Shown here piece after piece: positions 27,373 to 37,056 of a DNA stretch of 64,000 nucleotides. The position numbers and the translations under genes are program-made. The stretch spans positions 1 to 64,000 of the forward strand of contig NZ_JIBT01000045.1 in the NCBI RefSeq assembly GCF_001039575.1, read 5' to 3'. This stretch comes from Halomonas sp. PR-M31. GTDB taxonomy: Bacteria > Pseudomonadota > Gammaproteobacteria > Pseudomonadales > Halomonadaceae. Within the stretch, counting starts at the first letter, position 1, and every line of letters starts with the position of its first letter. The notes beneath the pieces are model-generated. The model searched no databases and was not told the DNA's origin. It saw only the letters and a program-made list of their open reading frames with translations.

Positions 27373-28140
27373 TCAACGGCGCCGGGCATGCAGCAGAAAT
27401 TCACGATTGCCGTCGCCGCCGAGAATGGGGCTGTTGCGCCAGCCGAGCACCTCGAAGCCGTGTTCGTGGCAACAGGCGCGGATACGCTTCTCGACCTGGG
27501 TATAGCAGGCACTATCCCTGACGATACCGCGACTATTGACCCGGCCCGGGCCCACCTCGAACTGCGGCTTGACCAAAGAGAGCAGTTCGGCACCCTGATG
27601 TAGCATTCGACCCAGCTCGGGCAAGATCAGCGTCTGGGAAATGAAAGAGACGTCCATGACCGCCACGTCAATGCCAAGCGGAGCATGACGGTCGATGGCA
27701 GCAAGCAGTTGCGAATCGTCTGCCATGGCCCGGGCGTTGAGTCCTTCGAGGCAGGTCACACGAAGATCCTCGCGCAATCCAGGATCGAGCTGATCGTGGC
27801 CGACTTCGATGCCGATGACATGAGCCGCGCCGTGACTCAAGGCGCAGTCGGTAAACCCCCCGGTGGATTGGCCCACATCCAGCACCCTTTTACCTTCCAG
27901 TCGCAATGCCAGGGCGGCAAGCAATGCTTCCAGTTTCAGACCGGCTCGAGAGACATAGCGCTCTTCTTCATCGTCGGCGAGCGACAGGCGCGTATCTTCC
28001 GCAAGCTTTTCACCAGGCTTCGTCAACACTTTGTTTGGATCGCTTTCCAACGTCACCCGGCCATTGCGAATCAGACGTTGGGCTCGGGTTCGACTACGAG
28101 CGAGGCCACATGACACAAGCAGCTGGTCCAGGCGAAGCAT
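27373..28140 (-). CDS. tlyA: TlyA-family rRNA 2'-O-methyltransferase / hemolysin-like protein
   Basis: A 255-residue protein with an N-terminal S4 RNA-binding domain (residues 1-60, RLDQLLVSCGLARSRTRAQR) and an FtsJ-like methyltransferase domain with VLDVGQSTGGFTDCALSHGA as SAM motif and VKPQFEVGP. Characterised TlyA proteins 2'-O-methylate cytidines of 16S and 23S rRNA. It converges on the channel gene with a 5-base gap. Confidence 0.92.
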   Translation of the reverse strand: MLRLDQLLVSCGLARSRTRAQRLIRNGRVTLESDPNKVLTKPGEKLAEDTRLSLADDEEERYVSRAGLKLEALLAALALRLEGKRVLDVGQSTGGFTDCALSHGAAHVIGIEVGHDQLDPGLREDLRVTCLEGLNARAMADDSQLLAAIDRHAPLGIDVAVMDVSFISQTLILPELGRMLHQGAELLSLVKPQFEVGPGRVNSRGIVRDSACYTQVEKRIRACCHEHGFEVLGWRNSPILGGDGNREFLLHARRR

Positions 28141-28331
28141 GAGACGTCTCGGTGATAGATAAAGGGAGCGCCATTATAGCGGCCTCGAATGGCGTAGTGT
28201 ATCGATCGCAGCTGACCAGTAGCAGACAAAATGAGATACTGATAAATAATTAGTTAGATAATTGGTAGGCTGCTGAATCTGCTGCTTCAATGGAATCGGT
28301 GGAAGCAGTCGAGAAAGTAGGGAAGAACAAC

Positions 28332-30335
28332 ATGCTTGATCATGCGCTGGTACAACTGCTGTTGTTACTGGGCGTTACCGTTTCGGTACTGCTGCTCTTT
28401 CAGCGGCTACGTATACCGACCAGTCTGGCCTATCTGCTGGTAGGAGTACTGCTGGGGTCCCATACCGCTGGGCCGGTGGTGGCCGATGAGCATATTCCCG
28501 TAATCGCCGAGTTCGGCATCGTATTTCTGCTTTTTACCATTGGCTTGAGCTTCTCACTGCCGCAGATCTATGCGCTACGTCACACTATTCTTGGACTTGG
28601 GACCGCCCAGGTTGCCTTGACCACCGCGGTGGTTGGCGCTCTGGCCTGGCTATTGGGACTGCCTGGGCCCGCGGCCTTCGTGGTGGGTGCCGTCTTTGCC
28701 CAGTCTTCCACTACTATCATCACTCGGCAATTGATGGAGCAGGGCGAAAGTCAGACTCGGCACGGCCGGCTGGGTACCACCATGTCGGTGTTTCAAGACA
28801 TTACGGCGGTGCCCTTCGTCGTGGTCATACCCGTGCTTGGCGTGGCAGCGACCCATGAGATAGCGGGTGCCTTGGGCCTGGCACTGATCAAGGCGCTACT
28901 AGCTTTCGTGATCGTTCTGCTGGCAGGCCGATTCCTGTTCAGACCGCTGTTTAATCTGGTGGCGCAGCGGCGCTCCGCGGAGCTTTTCACGCTGACGGTG
29001 CTGTTCGTTTCGCTGATGGCAGCCTGGACGACCAAGACCTTGGGGCTTTCCATGGCCTTTGGTGCGTTTCTGGCCGGCATGGTGCTAGGTGACACCAAGT
29101 TTCGCTACCAGGTGGAGTCGACGATTCGACCCTTTCGCGACGTGCTGCTGGGGCTGTTCTTTGTCAGCATCGGCATGCTGGTGGAACCGGCGTTGATTCC
29201 AGACATCTGGAAAGAGGCGCTGCTCGGGGCATTGACGCTATTGAGTATCAAGCTGTTACTGGTGACCTTGATCGTGCGCGTTGCGGGGGTTGGTCTGCAG
29301 ACCGCCTTTCGCACCGGGCTGTTGTTGGCAGTAGGAGGGGAGTTCGGCTTTGCGCTACTGGCCATCGGTCTCGAGAGAGCGGTAATCGATGAATTTCTTG
29401 CCCAGATCATGCTGACTTCGGTGCTGCTGTCGATGATTCTGGCGCCTTTCCTGATCCGCTACAATCAGCCGTTAGCGCTTCGGCTCTTTGGTGGTGCATC
29501 GATGAAACCGGCCGAGACCCAAGATATCGCGCTAACCGCGCGCCAAGGCAAAAGAACGGGACACGTGGTGATCTGTGGTTTTGGCCGTGCCGGTCAGACC
29601 GTCAGTCGTTTTCTGGAAAGTGAAAAGGTCCCCTATGTCGCGCTCGATCTGGATCCGTCGATCGTACGGCAAGCCCGACTGGCAGGACATACGGTTTTCT
29701 ATGGCGATTCCTCCGATCCTGCCGTTCTGGAAAATGTCGGTTTGAAACAGGCGTCGCTACTGATCATAAGTCACGAGGATCGATCGGCTGCTCTGGCAAC
29801 TCTGAGGCACGCTACGCAACTAAGGCCGAAACTGCCGGCGATAGTGCGTACGCGAGATCAGCAGCACGTGGAGGAGCTATCCAAGGCGGGGGCCAGCGAA
29901 GTGATCCCTGAGACGCTGGAGGCTAGCATGCTGCTGACCTCTCATGCGCTATTGGCCCTTGGAGTGCCGCTTTATCGAGTCACCCAGCACCTGCAGGAGC
30001 AGCGTGGCAGTCGCTACCGCATCCTGCGCGAGCTGTTCCGGGGAACCCTTGATGACATCAAGGAGGCGGCCGATGCGAACGCAGAGCAGCAGCGCCTACA
30101 CTCTGTAGTGTTGCACCAAGACAGCCCTGTGCTAGGTAAGCGCCTGGAAGAACTGGGGATCGAGCAAGACAAGGTGTCCATCACGGCACTGGTGCGCAAT
30201 GCACAGCGCGAGCTCAACCCGTCGGAGAATACTCGGGTACAGGCAGGCGACGTACTGGTTTTTCTAGGGGCTCGCGACGCACTTGCACAAGTAGAAACAC
30301 GGCTGACTGGGGCCGGTATGCCGGATGCAGAATAG
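28332..30335 (+). CDS. monovalent cation:proton antiporter, CPA2/Kef type
   Basis: A 667-residue protein: about 12 membrane helices of the Na+/H+ exchanger fold (1-390, LVGVLLGSHTAGPV, FLLFTIGLSFSL), then a TrkA-N (RCK) domain starting HVVICGFGRAGQT and a TrkA-C domain at the end (LEELGIEQDKVSITALVRN). GGGAAG precedes ATG 28332. The build resembles E. coli YbaL/KefB with an added TrkA-C domain. It probably exchanges K+ or Na+ for H+ under nucleotide control. It stands alone upstream of the tct operon. Confidence 0.9.
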   Translation: MLDHALVQLLLLLGVTVSVLLLFQRLRIPTSLAYLLVGVLLGSHTAGPVVADEHIPVIAEFGIVFLLFTIGLSFSLPQIYALRHTILGLGTAQVALTTAVVGALAWLLGLPGPAAFVVGAVFAQSSTTIITRQLMEQGESQTRHGRLGTTMSVFQDITAVPFVVVIPVLGVAATHEIAGALGLALIKALLAFVIVLLAGRFLFRPLFNLVAQRRSAELFTLTVLFVSLMAAWTTKTLGLSMAFGAFLAGMVLGDTKFRYQVESTIRPFRDVLLGLFFVSIGMLVEPALIPDIWKEALLGALTLLSIKLLLVTLIVRVAGVGLQTAFRTGLLLAVGGEFGFALLAIGLERAVIDEFLAQIMLTSVLLSMILAPFLIRYNQPLALRLFGGASMKPAETQDIALTARQGKRTGHVVICGFGRAGQTVSRFLESEKVPYVALDLDPSIVRQARLAGHTVFYGDSSDPAVLENVGLKQASLLIISHEDRSAALATLRHATQLRPKLPAIVRTRDQQHVEELSKAGASEVIPETLEASMLLTSHALLALGVPLYRVTQHLQEQRGSRYRILRELFRGTLDDIKEAADANAEQQRLHSVVLHQDSPVLGKRLEELGIEQDKVSITALVRNAQRELNPSENTRVQAGDVLVFLGARDALAQVETRLTGAGMPDAE

Positions 30336-30471
30336 ATCTCATTCGAACAAGGTAGCTCTTCGACCACGCGTAGAACGCGCAAGCGTGAATCAAAAATTGC
30401 AAGTCCCGACGATTCGCTGTTCACTTTAAATCTGTTGGTAGTTCGATGTTCAACATATCAAGGGAACAATA

Positions 30472-31455
30472 ATGATGAAAACACCGATCAAGCTACTTGC
30501 CGCAGTGACGTTGACGCTGAGCAGCAGTATGGTCATGGCCTTCGAGCCTTCCGGCAAAGTGGAATGTCTGGCGCCTGCCGATCCGGGGGGTGGCTGGGAC
30601 TTCACCTGTCGCAGCGTGGGCAAGGTGCTGGAGGATCTCGATCTGGTGCCGCGCAGCGTGCAGACCATCAACATGGCCGGTGCCGGTGGCGGTGTCGCCT
30701 ATGCTCATACGGTCAGCAAGCGTGCCGGTGACGAGCAGCTGCTGGTGGCGGCTTCAACGGCTACGACTACCCGGCTGGCTCAAGGGCAGTTCCAGGGGCT
30801 GGATGCGGAGATGGTCAACTGGATCGGTGCGCTTGGAGCCGACTATGGGGTCATTGCGGTTTCCAAGGACTCCCAATACCAGGATTTACCCGCTCTGATG
30901 AATGCCTTGAAGGAAGACCCCCGGGCGGTGAAGTTTGCCGGTGGTAGCGCCAAGGGCGGCTGGGATCATCTCAAGGTGTTGATCGCGGCGCAGAAAGCCG
31001 GCGTCGAGAACCTGCCGCGCATTCCTTATTTGTCCTACAACAATGGCGGTGAGGCCATGACCCAGGTGGTGGGCGGCCATGTAGATGCGTTTACCGGCGA
31101 CATCACCGAAGCTCAAGGCTTCATGGAATCCGGTGATCTAAAAGTATTGGCAGTACTTTCCGAAGAGCGCCTGCCCGGCGAGTTCTCCGATATTCCCACC
31201 GCCAAGGAGCAGGGTATCGATGCCATCGGGCCCAACTGGCGTGGTTTTTACATGCCGGCGGATATCTCCGACGACGCCAAGCAGTATTGGGTGGACGCCA
31301 TGGATACCATCTATGAGAGCGGTGAGTGGAAGCAGGTCATGAAACAGAACGGCCTGATGCCTTTCCACATGAGTGCCGGCGAATTCGAGAGCTACGTTAA
31401 AAAACAGATCGATGATATCGAGGCGCTTTCCAAGGACATCGGGTTGATCCAGTAA
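30472..31455 (+). CDS. tctC: TctC-like periplasmic substrate-binding protein
   Basis: A 327-residue exported binding protein of the tripartite tricarboxylate transporter (Bug) family. A signal peptide ends at SSMVMA-FEP, and ECLAPADPGGGWD is the family's substrate-loop motif, followed by INMAGAGGGVAY. GGGAA precedes paired ATGs at 30472/30475. Its stop overlaps the TctB start by one base. Ligands of the family include citrate, other carboxylates and aromatics; the ligand here is unknown. Confidence 0.93.
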   Translation: MMKTPIKLLAAVTLTLSSSMVMAFEPSGKVECLAPADPGGGWDFTCRSVGKVLEDLDLVPRSVQTINMAGAGGGVAYAHTVSKRAGDEQLLVAASTATTTRLAQGQFQGLDAEMVNWIGALGADYGVIAVSKDSQYQDLPALMNALKEDPRAVKFAGGSAKGGWDHLKVLIAAQKAGVENLPRIPYLSYNNGGEAMTQVVGGHVDAFTGDITEAQGFMESGDLKVLAVLSEERLPGEFSDIPTAKEQGIDAIGPNWRGFYMPADISDDAKQYWVDAMDTIYESGEWKQVMKQNGLMPFHMSAGEFESYVKKQIDDIEALSKDIGLIQ

Positions 31456-31907
31456 TGGCACTCAACGATCGCGTTTTCGGTGTGCTGATGCTCGTCCTGG
31501 CCGTAGCTTACGGCTGGGGCGCCACTCAGTTTCCAGAACCCTTTGGCGGGGCCGAGTCTGTCGGCCCGGAGACCTTTCCCACGGTGTTGGCCGTCGTGCT
31601 GGCATTGACCAGTCTGTATTTGATCGTCAAACCGGACCCGGATAATGCCTGGCCTTCGGGAAGCATCTGGCTAGAGCTGATCATTGCCGTCGTCGTGCTG
31701 ATCGCCTATACGCTGCTGCTGCAGCCTTTGGGATTTGTCATCGCCACGACCCTGGCGGTAGGCACCCTGTGCTGGCGCATGGGCGCGAGTGTAGTGCGGG
31801 CTTATCTTACCGGGCTCATTGCGGGGGTGGTGGTATTCCTGCTGTTCACCTATGCCCTGGACCTGCCCTTGCCCTGGGGTCTGCTTGGCGTGCTGGAGAC
31901 AAGCTGA
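31455..31907 (+). CDS. tctB: TctB-like small membrane subunit
   Basis: A 150-residue membrane protein with four hydrophobic segments, matching the small subunit of tripartite tricarboxylate transporters. The family motif lies in the ESVGPETFPTVLAVVLAL region. It starts inside the tctC stop codon and ends inside the tctA start (TGATGG). Confidence 0.9.
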   Translation: MALNDRVFGVLMLVLAVAYGWGATQFPEPFGGAESVGPETFPTVLAVVLALTSLYLIVKPDPDNAWPSGSIWLELIIAVVVLIAYTLLLQPLGFVIATTLAVGTLCWRMGASVVRAYLTGLIAGVVVFLLFTYALDLPLPWGLLGVLETS

Positions 31908-33421
31908 TGGAAACCCTCAATTACCTGATGGACGGATTCGGCGTCGCGCTACAGCCGCACAATTTGATGTTCGCGCTGCTGGGGGCGTTTCTTGGCACCC
32001 TGATCGGTGCCTTGCCCGGCCTGGGCCCGGCCAATGGGGTGGCGATTTTGATCCCCTTGGCGTTTACCCTGGGGTTGCAGCCGGAAACCGCCCTCATCAT
32101 GCTGACGGCGGTCTATGCAGGGGCCATGTACGGCGGGCGTATCTCGTCGATTCTGCTCAACATTCCCGGCGATGAGCCGGCCATGATGACCTGCCTCGAC
32201 GGCTACCCGATGGCGCAAAAGGGCAAGGCGGCGGAGGCTCTGGCCATTTCCGCCGTGGCCTCGTTCATGGGGAGCTTGATCGCCACCGTCGGTCTGATCC
32301 TTCTGGCACCGCTGTTGGCCAGGTTCGCGCTGACCTTCGGCGCGGCGGAGTACTTCGCCTTGTTCGTGCTGGCCTTTGCCACTTTGGGCGGTATTACCGG
32401 CAAGAACCCGGTCAAGACGATCATGGCGGCAGCCATTGGCCTGATGATTGCTACCGTGGGGATCGACAATACCGGCACCCAGCGCTACACCTTTGGCATT
32501 CTCGAGCTTTATGAAGGCATTGATTTCATCATTGCCATCGTCGGCCTGTTCGCCATTTCCGAGCTTTTGTTCTTCATCGAGGAGCGCGCCGGCGGCGGCA
32601 AGCCGGCCATGGTGGTCAACAAGCTCAAACTCTCCTGGCGAGACATCGTTGCCATACTGCCAACCTCTTTTCGGGGAGGCGTGCTCGGGTTCATCGCTGG
32701 GGTATTGCCCGGGGCGGGGGCATCCCTTGGCAGCTTCATCAGCTACACCCTGGAAAAGAAGATCCTGGGTAAGAAAGGCTATTTTGGCGAGGGCGACCCC
32801 CGCGGGGTGGCAGCGCCGGAAGCCGGCAACAACGGCGCTTCTTCCGGGGCCCTGGTGCCCATGCTGACCCTTGGCGTGCCGGGCAGCGGCACCACGGCGG
32901 TGCTGCTGGCGCTGTTGATCTCGTTGAACATCACCCCGGGCCCACTGATGTTCACACAGAATGCGGATATCGTCTGGGGCGTGATCGCCGCGCTGCTGAT
33001 CGGTAACTTCTTGTTATTGCTTTTGAACATTCCCATGGTGGGCATTTTCGTCAAGCTGCTGTCGGTGCCGCCCATGTATCTGCTGCCTATCGTCACCATG
33101 GTGGCGTTCGTGGGTATCTACTCCATCAGCAACTCAGCGTTTGACCTTTATTTCATGGTCGCCTTTGGTGTGGGCGGTTATTTTTTGCGCAAGCTGGAGA
33201 TACCTTTGGTGCCGATCATTCTGGGGCTGCTGCTGGGGCCTGAAATGGAGAAGAACCTGCGCCATGCCTTGGATATTGCCGACGGCGACTGGACGGTGCT
33301 GTGGAGCAGCGGTCTGGCGATTGGCCTATGGAGCGTGGCGATCGTTGGTTTGATCCTGCCCTATCTGGTGGGGCCGATACTTCGCCAGCGCATGAAGGGA
33401 AAAAGCGGCGTGGGGGATTGA
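31907..33421 (+). CDS. tctA: TctA-like large membrane subunit
   Basis: A 504-residue permease with 12 or so membrane segments and the family signatures LIGALPGLGPANGVAIL (residues 26-42), AMYGGRISSILLNIPGDEPA, and the second GxxPGxGxxxG-like loop GVLPGAGASLGSFISY with PEAGNNGASSGALVPMLTLG. It is the transport subunit of the tctCBA operon. The longer open frame starting at 31769 is rejected in favour of the coupled ATG at 31907. Confidence 0.95.
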   Translation: METLNYLMDGFGVALQPHNLMFALLGAFLGTLIGALPGLGPANGVAILIPLAFTLGLQPETALIMLTAVYAGAMYGGRISSILLNIPGDEPAMMTCLDGYPMAQKGKAAEALAISAVASFMGSLIATVGLILLAPLLARFALTFGAAEYFALFVLAFATLGGITGKNPVKTIMAAAIGLMIATVGIDNTGTQRYTFGILELYEGIDFIIAIVGLFAISELLFFIEERAGGGKPAMVVNKLKLSWRDIVAILPTSFRGGVLGFIAGVLPGAGASLGSFISYTLEKKILGKKGYFGEGDPRGVAAPEAGNNGASSGALVPMLTLGVPGSGTTAVLLALLISLNITPGPLMFTQNADIVWGVIAALLIGNFLLLLLNIPMVGIFVKLLSVPPMYLLPIVTMVAFVGIYSISNSAFDLYFMVAFGVGGYFLRKLEIPLVPIILGLLLGPEMEKNLRHALDIADGDWTVLWSSGLAIGLWSVAIVGLILPYLVGPILRQRMKGKSGVGD

Positions 33422-33435
33422 GTTTCGGACGTGAT

Positions 33436-33465
33436 ATGCCCCTACTGGGATATCAGTAGGGGCAT
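33436..33465 (+). terminator. hairpin downstream of tctA
   Basis: ATGCCCCTACTG and CAGTAGGGGCAT form a perfect 12-bp stem with a 6-base loop, 14 bases after tctA. The following T-tract is poor (TCGAGTT), so it may stop transcription weakly or stabilise the mRNA end. Confidence 0.55.
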
Positions 33466-33490
33466 TCGAGTTAAGCAAGAAACACGGGAT

Positions 33491-34564
33491 TCAAACCGAA
33501 CCGCTTATAGCCTGCAAAGGATCAGTGGGTATCCGATTCTTGGCCCAGGTGCGATATATCATTTGAACCACTTCACGAACGTTGTGTTCATCGACGCCGC
33601 TTGGATCTCCAGGTTCGAGTGGATCGTAATGAAAGATATAAAGCCGAGAGAGAAACGCTTCGAAGGGCAGGGAAGACTCTCCGTAGCGCTCGCCGTTACC
33701 TGCGGTACTGACCACCACGCCGTCGCCCCAATCCTGACCGCTATCGTTGTTGGGATTGAAGAAGTACATGCGCATGACCTGTTGCGGGTCCAGGCTTACC
33801 CGCAAAAGTGAAATGGCATGCCAGCCGATGAAGCGCGCGGCGCTGTCGGTGACGGCAACACCGGCGGGTTGCGGATGAATCAGCGGTTGATTGCCATTGT
33901 AGTAAGGGTGATAGCAGGCATAGAAGTGGCGCAGAAAATCTTCCAGCTGAAACAGTTTGCCCGTCGCGACGTCCACGGCAATACGAAAACCGCGTCCCGC
34001 CCACCAGCCGTGAAACTCAGGATTGACCCAGCGATGAGGGTCCTCGTTTCGGGCCACACAGCGCCGTCCCATCTCGTTGTAGATACGATCCAGGTGCGGC
34101 ACCACCAGAAGAGAGACCGGATCGAGGTCCATGGGCAGGGTCTTGGCGACACCTTCGAGGTTCTCACGAGAAGAGACCGGCTGGCCTTCGAAATGCATGA
34201 TGATTTCATCGTCGCGAGTGGCCCAGACGATCATCTGTAGTAGATAGTCCGGATCGTTGTAGGCCCACATTGACAAGGCCCGCGCCGATTGGCAAGTGGG
34301 GTTGTTACCCTGACCGACCCCAAGCGGCTGGCCGAGCATGCACAGCACGCCTTCCATCAGTCGCGCACTGGGGGAGGGCGTGGCGCCGAAGGCAATGGTC
34401 AGGCGTTGCTGGGAATAGGGTGACAGCTCGAGCGCCACCTGACGCCACAGCGCCGGCGCTACCGGCGGCTGATAAAGGATGCCTCGCTCGAGCATCAATG
34501 CCAGCCCGTAGATGGCCTGGCTGGTTTCCGGGTGTACCGCCAGGTCGATCATGGCGTGTGCCAA
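33491..34564 (-). CDS. papain-like peptidase-fold candidate, C-terminal part of a split gene
   Basis: A 357-residue soluble protein of no family I can name. The arrangement GNNPTCQSARALSMW (Cys91), GWHAISLL (His249) and FFNPNNDSGQDWG (Asn270/Asn272) has the order and context of the Cys-His-Asn/Asp residues in papain-like and C58-type cysteine peptidases, with the His followed by a strand and then a [D/N]PN turn. That is inference from pattern only. The reading frame continues upstream of its ATG as GRDCLLCYRALAHA, and a one-base change near 34604 would fuse it to the upstream gene. It is the last gene of the operon headed by an ATP-grasp ligase. Confidence 0.7.
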   Translation of the reverse strand: MAHAMIDLAVHPETSQAIYGLALMLERGILYQPPVAPALWRQVALELSPYSQQRLTIAFGATPSPSARLMEGVLCMLGQPLGVGQGNNPTCQSARALSMWAYNDPDYLLQMIVWATRDDEIIMHFEGQPVSSRENLEGVAKTLPMDLDPVSLLVVPHLDRIYNEMGRRCVARNEDPHRWVNPEFHGWWAGRGFRIAVDVATGKLFQLEDFLRHFYACYHPYYNGNQPLIHPQPAGVAVTDSAARFIGWHAISLLRVSLDPQQVMRMYFFNPNNDSGQDWGDGVVVSTAGNGERYGESSLPFEAFLSRLYIFHYDPLEPGDPSGVDEHNVREVVQMIYRTWAKNRIPTDPLQAISGSV

Positions 34565-35502
34565 TGCTCGATAACACAGCAGGCAGTCACGCCCCGTACT
34601 GGAAAGCCCGAGGCTTCGGCCAGCGTATGATCGCTTATGGTCAGCAAATGGCGCAGAAGCACCGCGTGATAGGGCGAGACCAGGCCGGTATCGTGCATTG
34701 CCCGAGCAAACCCGGTGGCTTCATATTGCAGGGCCGCCGCATCCATGCCCTCCAGACGCTGTTGATAAACATCCAGTCCAGGATCTTCGCGACAGCCGTT
34801 GGTGGTGCCGAACAGGCTACTGATCAAACGATCCGCCCCTTGACCGCTGATACCCAATTCAATGTCCGGATTAACACGACAAGAGGCAATCTGAAGAATC
34901 ATCTGCTTGACGGAATCGACCTGAATCGGGCGCTGTTGCAACATGCGCCAGATTTCATCCACCAGCCGATCGACGATGTATTCATAGCCAATGCCTTCGA
35001 CCAGGTAATTGAGCAGTCGTCGCGTCAACAGCGCCAAACTACCCTGTTGCGTACGCTCCGCTTCACTGGGCGCGGTGAACAGCAATTCAAGATTGAGCGC
35101 CAGCACTTGAGTCAGATAGTGATGGGCCTGCTCGGTGGAAATGGACGGGTGCTGGTAAGTCCCTCTTGCCACTGCCAGCAGACGTATTTCACTCAATGTT
35201 TCCATCAGCACTACGTCGCTTGATGCCGAACGCAGTGAATACTTGGTAAGACTCGGCTGCAGGATTTGCGGCTGGGACCAGTCGGAGCCGTTGAAGATAC
35301 CCGCTGCCTCGATCAGAGAGCTGCGCTGCTCGATGGCCTCCGGGCCTCCCTCGAGCATCATTATTTTACGCAGCGCTATCAGCACCCGATTGGTTTTGGT
35401 GGCTTTGGCATAATCCGGCGTTCGGGCAAGGATTTCGATTGCCTCATCCAGATTCGCCAGCAACCTTTGCAGGTTGCCGGCGTTTTCTCCTTGATTAGTC
35501 AA
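34549..35502 (-). CDS. unknown helical protein, N-terminal part of a probable split gene
   Basis: A 317-residue, mostly alpha-helical protein without membrane segments or known motifs. It starts at TTG 35502, placed by AAGGAG 5 bases upstream, and lies 31 bases after the ATP-grasp stop. Its last ~18 residues (VRGVTACCVIEHWHTP) look like out-of-frame sequence. Inserting one base near 34604 (minus-strand TTT read as TTTT) gives EASGFSSTGRDCLLCYRA and runs straight into the next gene, predicting one protein of about 680 residues. Function unknown; the partner ligase suggests peptide or amide chemistry. Confidence 0.7.
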   Translation of the reverse strand: MTNQGENAGNLQRLLANLDEAIEILARTPDYAKATKTNRVLIALRKIMMLEGGPEAIEQRSSLIEAAGIFNGSDWSQPQILQPSLTKYSLRSASSDVVLMETLSEIRLLAVARGTYQHPSISTEQAHHYLTQVLALNLELLFTAPSEAERTQQGSLALLTRRLLNYLVEGIGYEYIVDRLVDEIWRMLQQRPIQVDSVKQMILQIASCRVNPDIELGISGQGADRLISSLFGTTNGCREDPGLDVYQQRLEGMDAAALQYEATGFARAMHDTGLVSPYHAVLLRHLLTISDHTLAEASGFPVRGVTACCVIEHWHTP

Positions 35503-35533
35503 GCAAGCTCCTTGGCATGCTGATTCTGTCTGC

Positions 35534-36756
35534 TCATACGTAGAAATCGAGCTCTTCCTGATGCTTCAACAAGTCGCGCATCGTATGGGGGTCGTCGCCG
35601 AAGAAATAGACCAGGCCCCAGTGTGTGCCAAAGGCGGTGCGCTTGGTCACGGTCTCTTCCAGCGGGGCCGTCAATTCATGAGATTCAAAATACTCATGCT
35701 GTTCGGTTTCCTCGGGAATTTCGAGTTTGCTGACTACACGGCGACGCGGATAGACCCCGAAGCAGCCTGCATGGCCCTTGGCATTCACCACTTCCTTGGG
35801 AAAGAAATTCGTGATTTCTTCCTCCGTGGTCTTAGGATCGAAGGACAGTACTAGCCCCTGATAGGCGTTGAAGCCATAGGCCCGTTCGAGCAGCTCGAAA
35901 ACCTTGAAGCCCGGTGGGCGATAGGCGACTTCGCCGAAATACATCTCGCCGTCGCTGGTGACGAAGTACTCGGGGTGAATGAAGCCGAATTCGATATCGA
36001 AGGTCTTGATCAGTTTTTCGATCTGACGAGTGATCGCTTCTCGGTACTTTTCAAGTTCCGGGGTAGCGGGAACGAAGACGGAATAGCCCAGCGTCACATA
36101 TTCCGAGATGTTCAAGAAGCGAATCTTGCCGTCATGTATCCAAGCCTCGACGGCGAATTCCCAGCCATCCAGGTGGCTCTCCATCAATACCGGAAACTCC
36201 TCCTCGGGGATTGTGTCGATCTCATCCGGGGTGCGGATGACCCGATGGCCCAGGCAGCCCGCTTTATCGAAAGCCTTCAAGTGGATGGGATCGTTGGGGT
36301 CACCATCGAGTTTGAGCAGGGTCTGGTTGACGCGCTTGAGAAAACGGATGACATCGGACTTGTCATGGGCCTCCTCGAAGATGCCTACTCGGATGCCGCC
36401 AAGCTGAGCGCGTCGCTTCATCAGCGCCTTATCCCGTAGCAGCAACGCCTGACCATACAGCCTGGGATTGTCCATCAGCACCGAGTTGATGGCGCCGGCC
36501 CATTCCACGGTTCTTCGAAAAGCGGAATGGCGACATCGACCCCCATGTCATTGAGGGTTTCAGCAATTTCCATGGAGCGATCATTAAGACGTTCGAAATT
36601 CCAGGCAAGATAAGGAATGTCATGTTCCTTGCAGTAATCTTCCGCCCAGTCCGGTGCCACGATGACGTAGCGCCGATCAAAGCGATCCAGAGCCTCGATG
36701 GCATTCAGGCTCCAGCCAAGCATCGCAACGTAACCCTTGTCAGGATTCTTTTCCAT
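35534..36756 (-). CDS. ATP-grasp carboxylate-amine ligase, one-base frameshift
   Basis: About 407 residues once the frame is joined. An N-terminal Rossmann-like domain (GYVAMLGWSLNAIEALDRF) precedes an ATP-grasp core with KALMKRRAQLGGI, PIHLKAFDKAGC, LMESHLDGWEFAVEAW, and the metal/phosphate segment MYFGEVAYRPPG. The frame breaks at 36510-36513: minus-strand GAAGAACCGTGG should be GAAGAAACCGTGG, giving LFEETVEWAGAINSVL. The AAGGGGAC site precedes ATG 36756. Such enzymes ligate a carboxylate to an amine or peptide via an acyl phosphate; the substrate is unknown. It heads an operon with the papain-like candidate. Confidence 0.85.
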
Positions 36757-36945
36757 GAACAGTCCCCTTGTTCGTTGTTGTGCATGCAGCAGCCAAGCCG
36801 TTGCATGTCATGAAACCTAGTACTTCTCGTCTCATCCTTGGTAAGCATAGCAGCCAATGGAGCCAATAAAACCGTGGACTTTTGTCGTGCTGGGGTAATC
36901 ATGGGTTATCTCGGCGCAATGATCGCCATGGACAAGCATTCAACC
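36757..36945. other. intergenic region between the ATP-grasp operon and ffs
   Basis: No gene is supported. It carries the upstream region of the minus-strand ATP-grasp operon; the ffs promoter begins at 36946. Confidence 0.5.
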
Positions 36946-36974
36946 TTGATGACGGGCCAGGCCGCTGGTATATT
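36946..36974 (+). promoter_or_regulatory. sigma-70 promoter of ffs
   Basis: TTGATG (36946-36951) and TATATT (36969-36974) are spaced by 17 bases, predicting a start near 36981 and a precursor leader of about 75 bases before the mature 4.5S RNA. Confidence 0.7.
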
Positions 36975-37056
36975 GCGGGCTCGCTGAACAAGCCCCTTGA
37001 AGTTCAGGAGCTTGCCTTCGAGTCGTTGAGCGCTGTGCTGCGCCCAACGATTCTGC

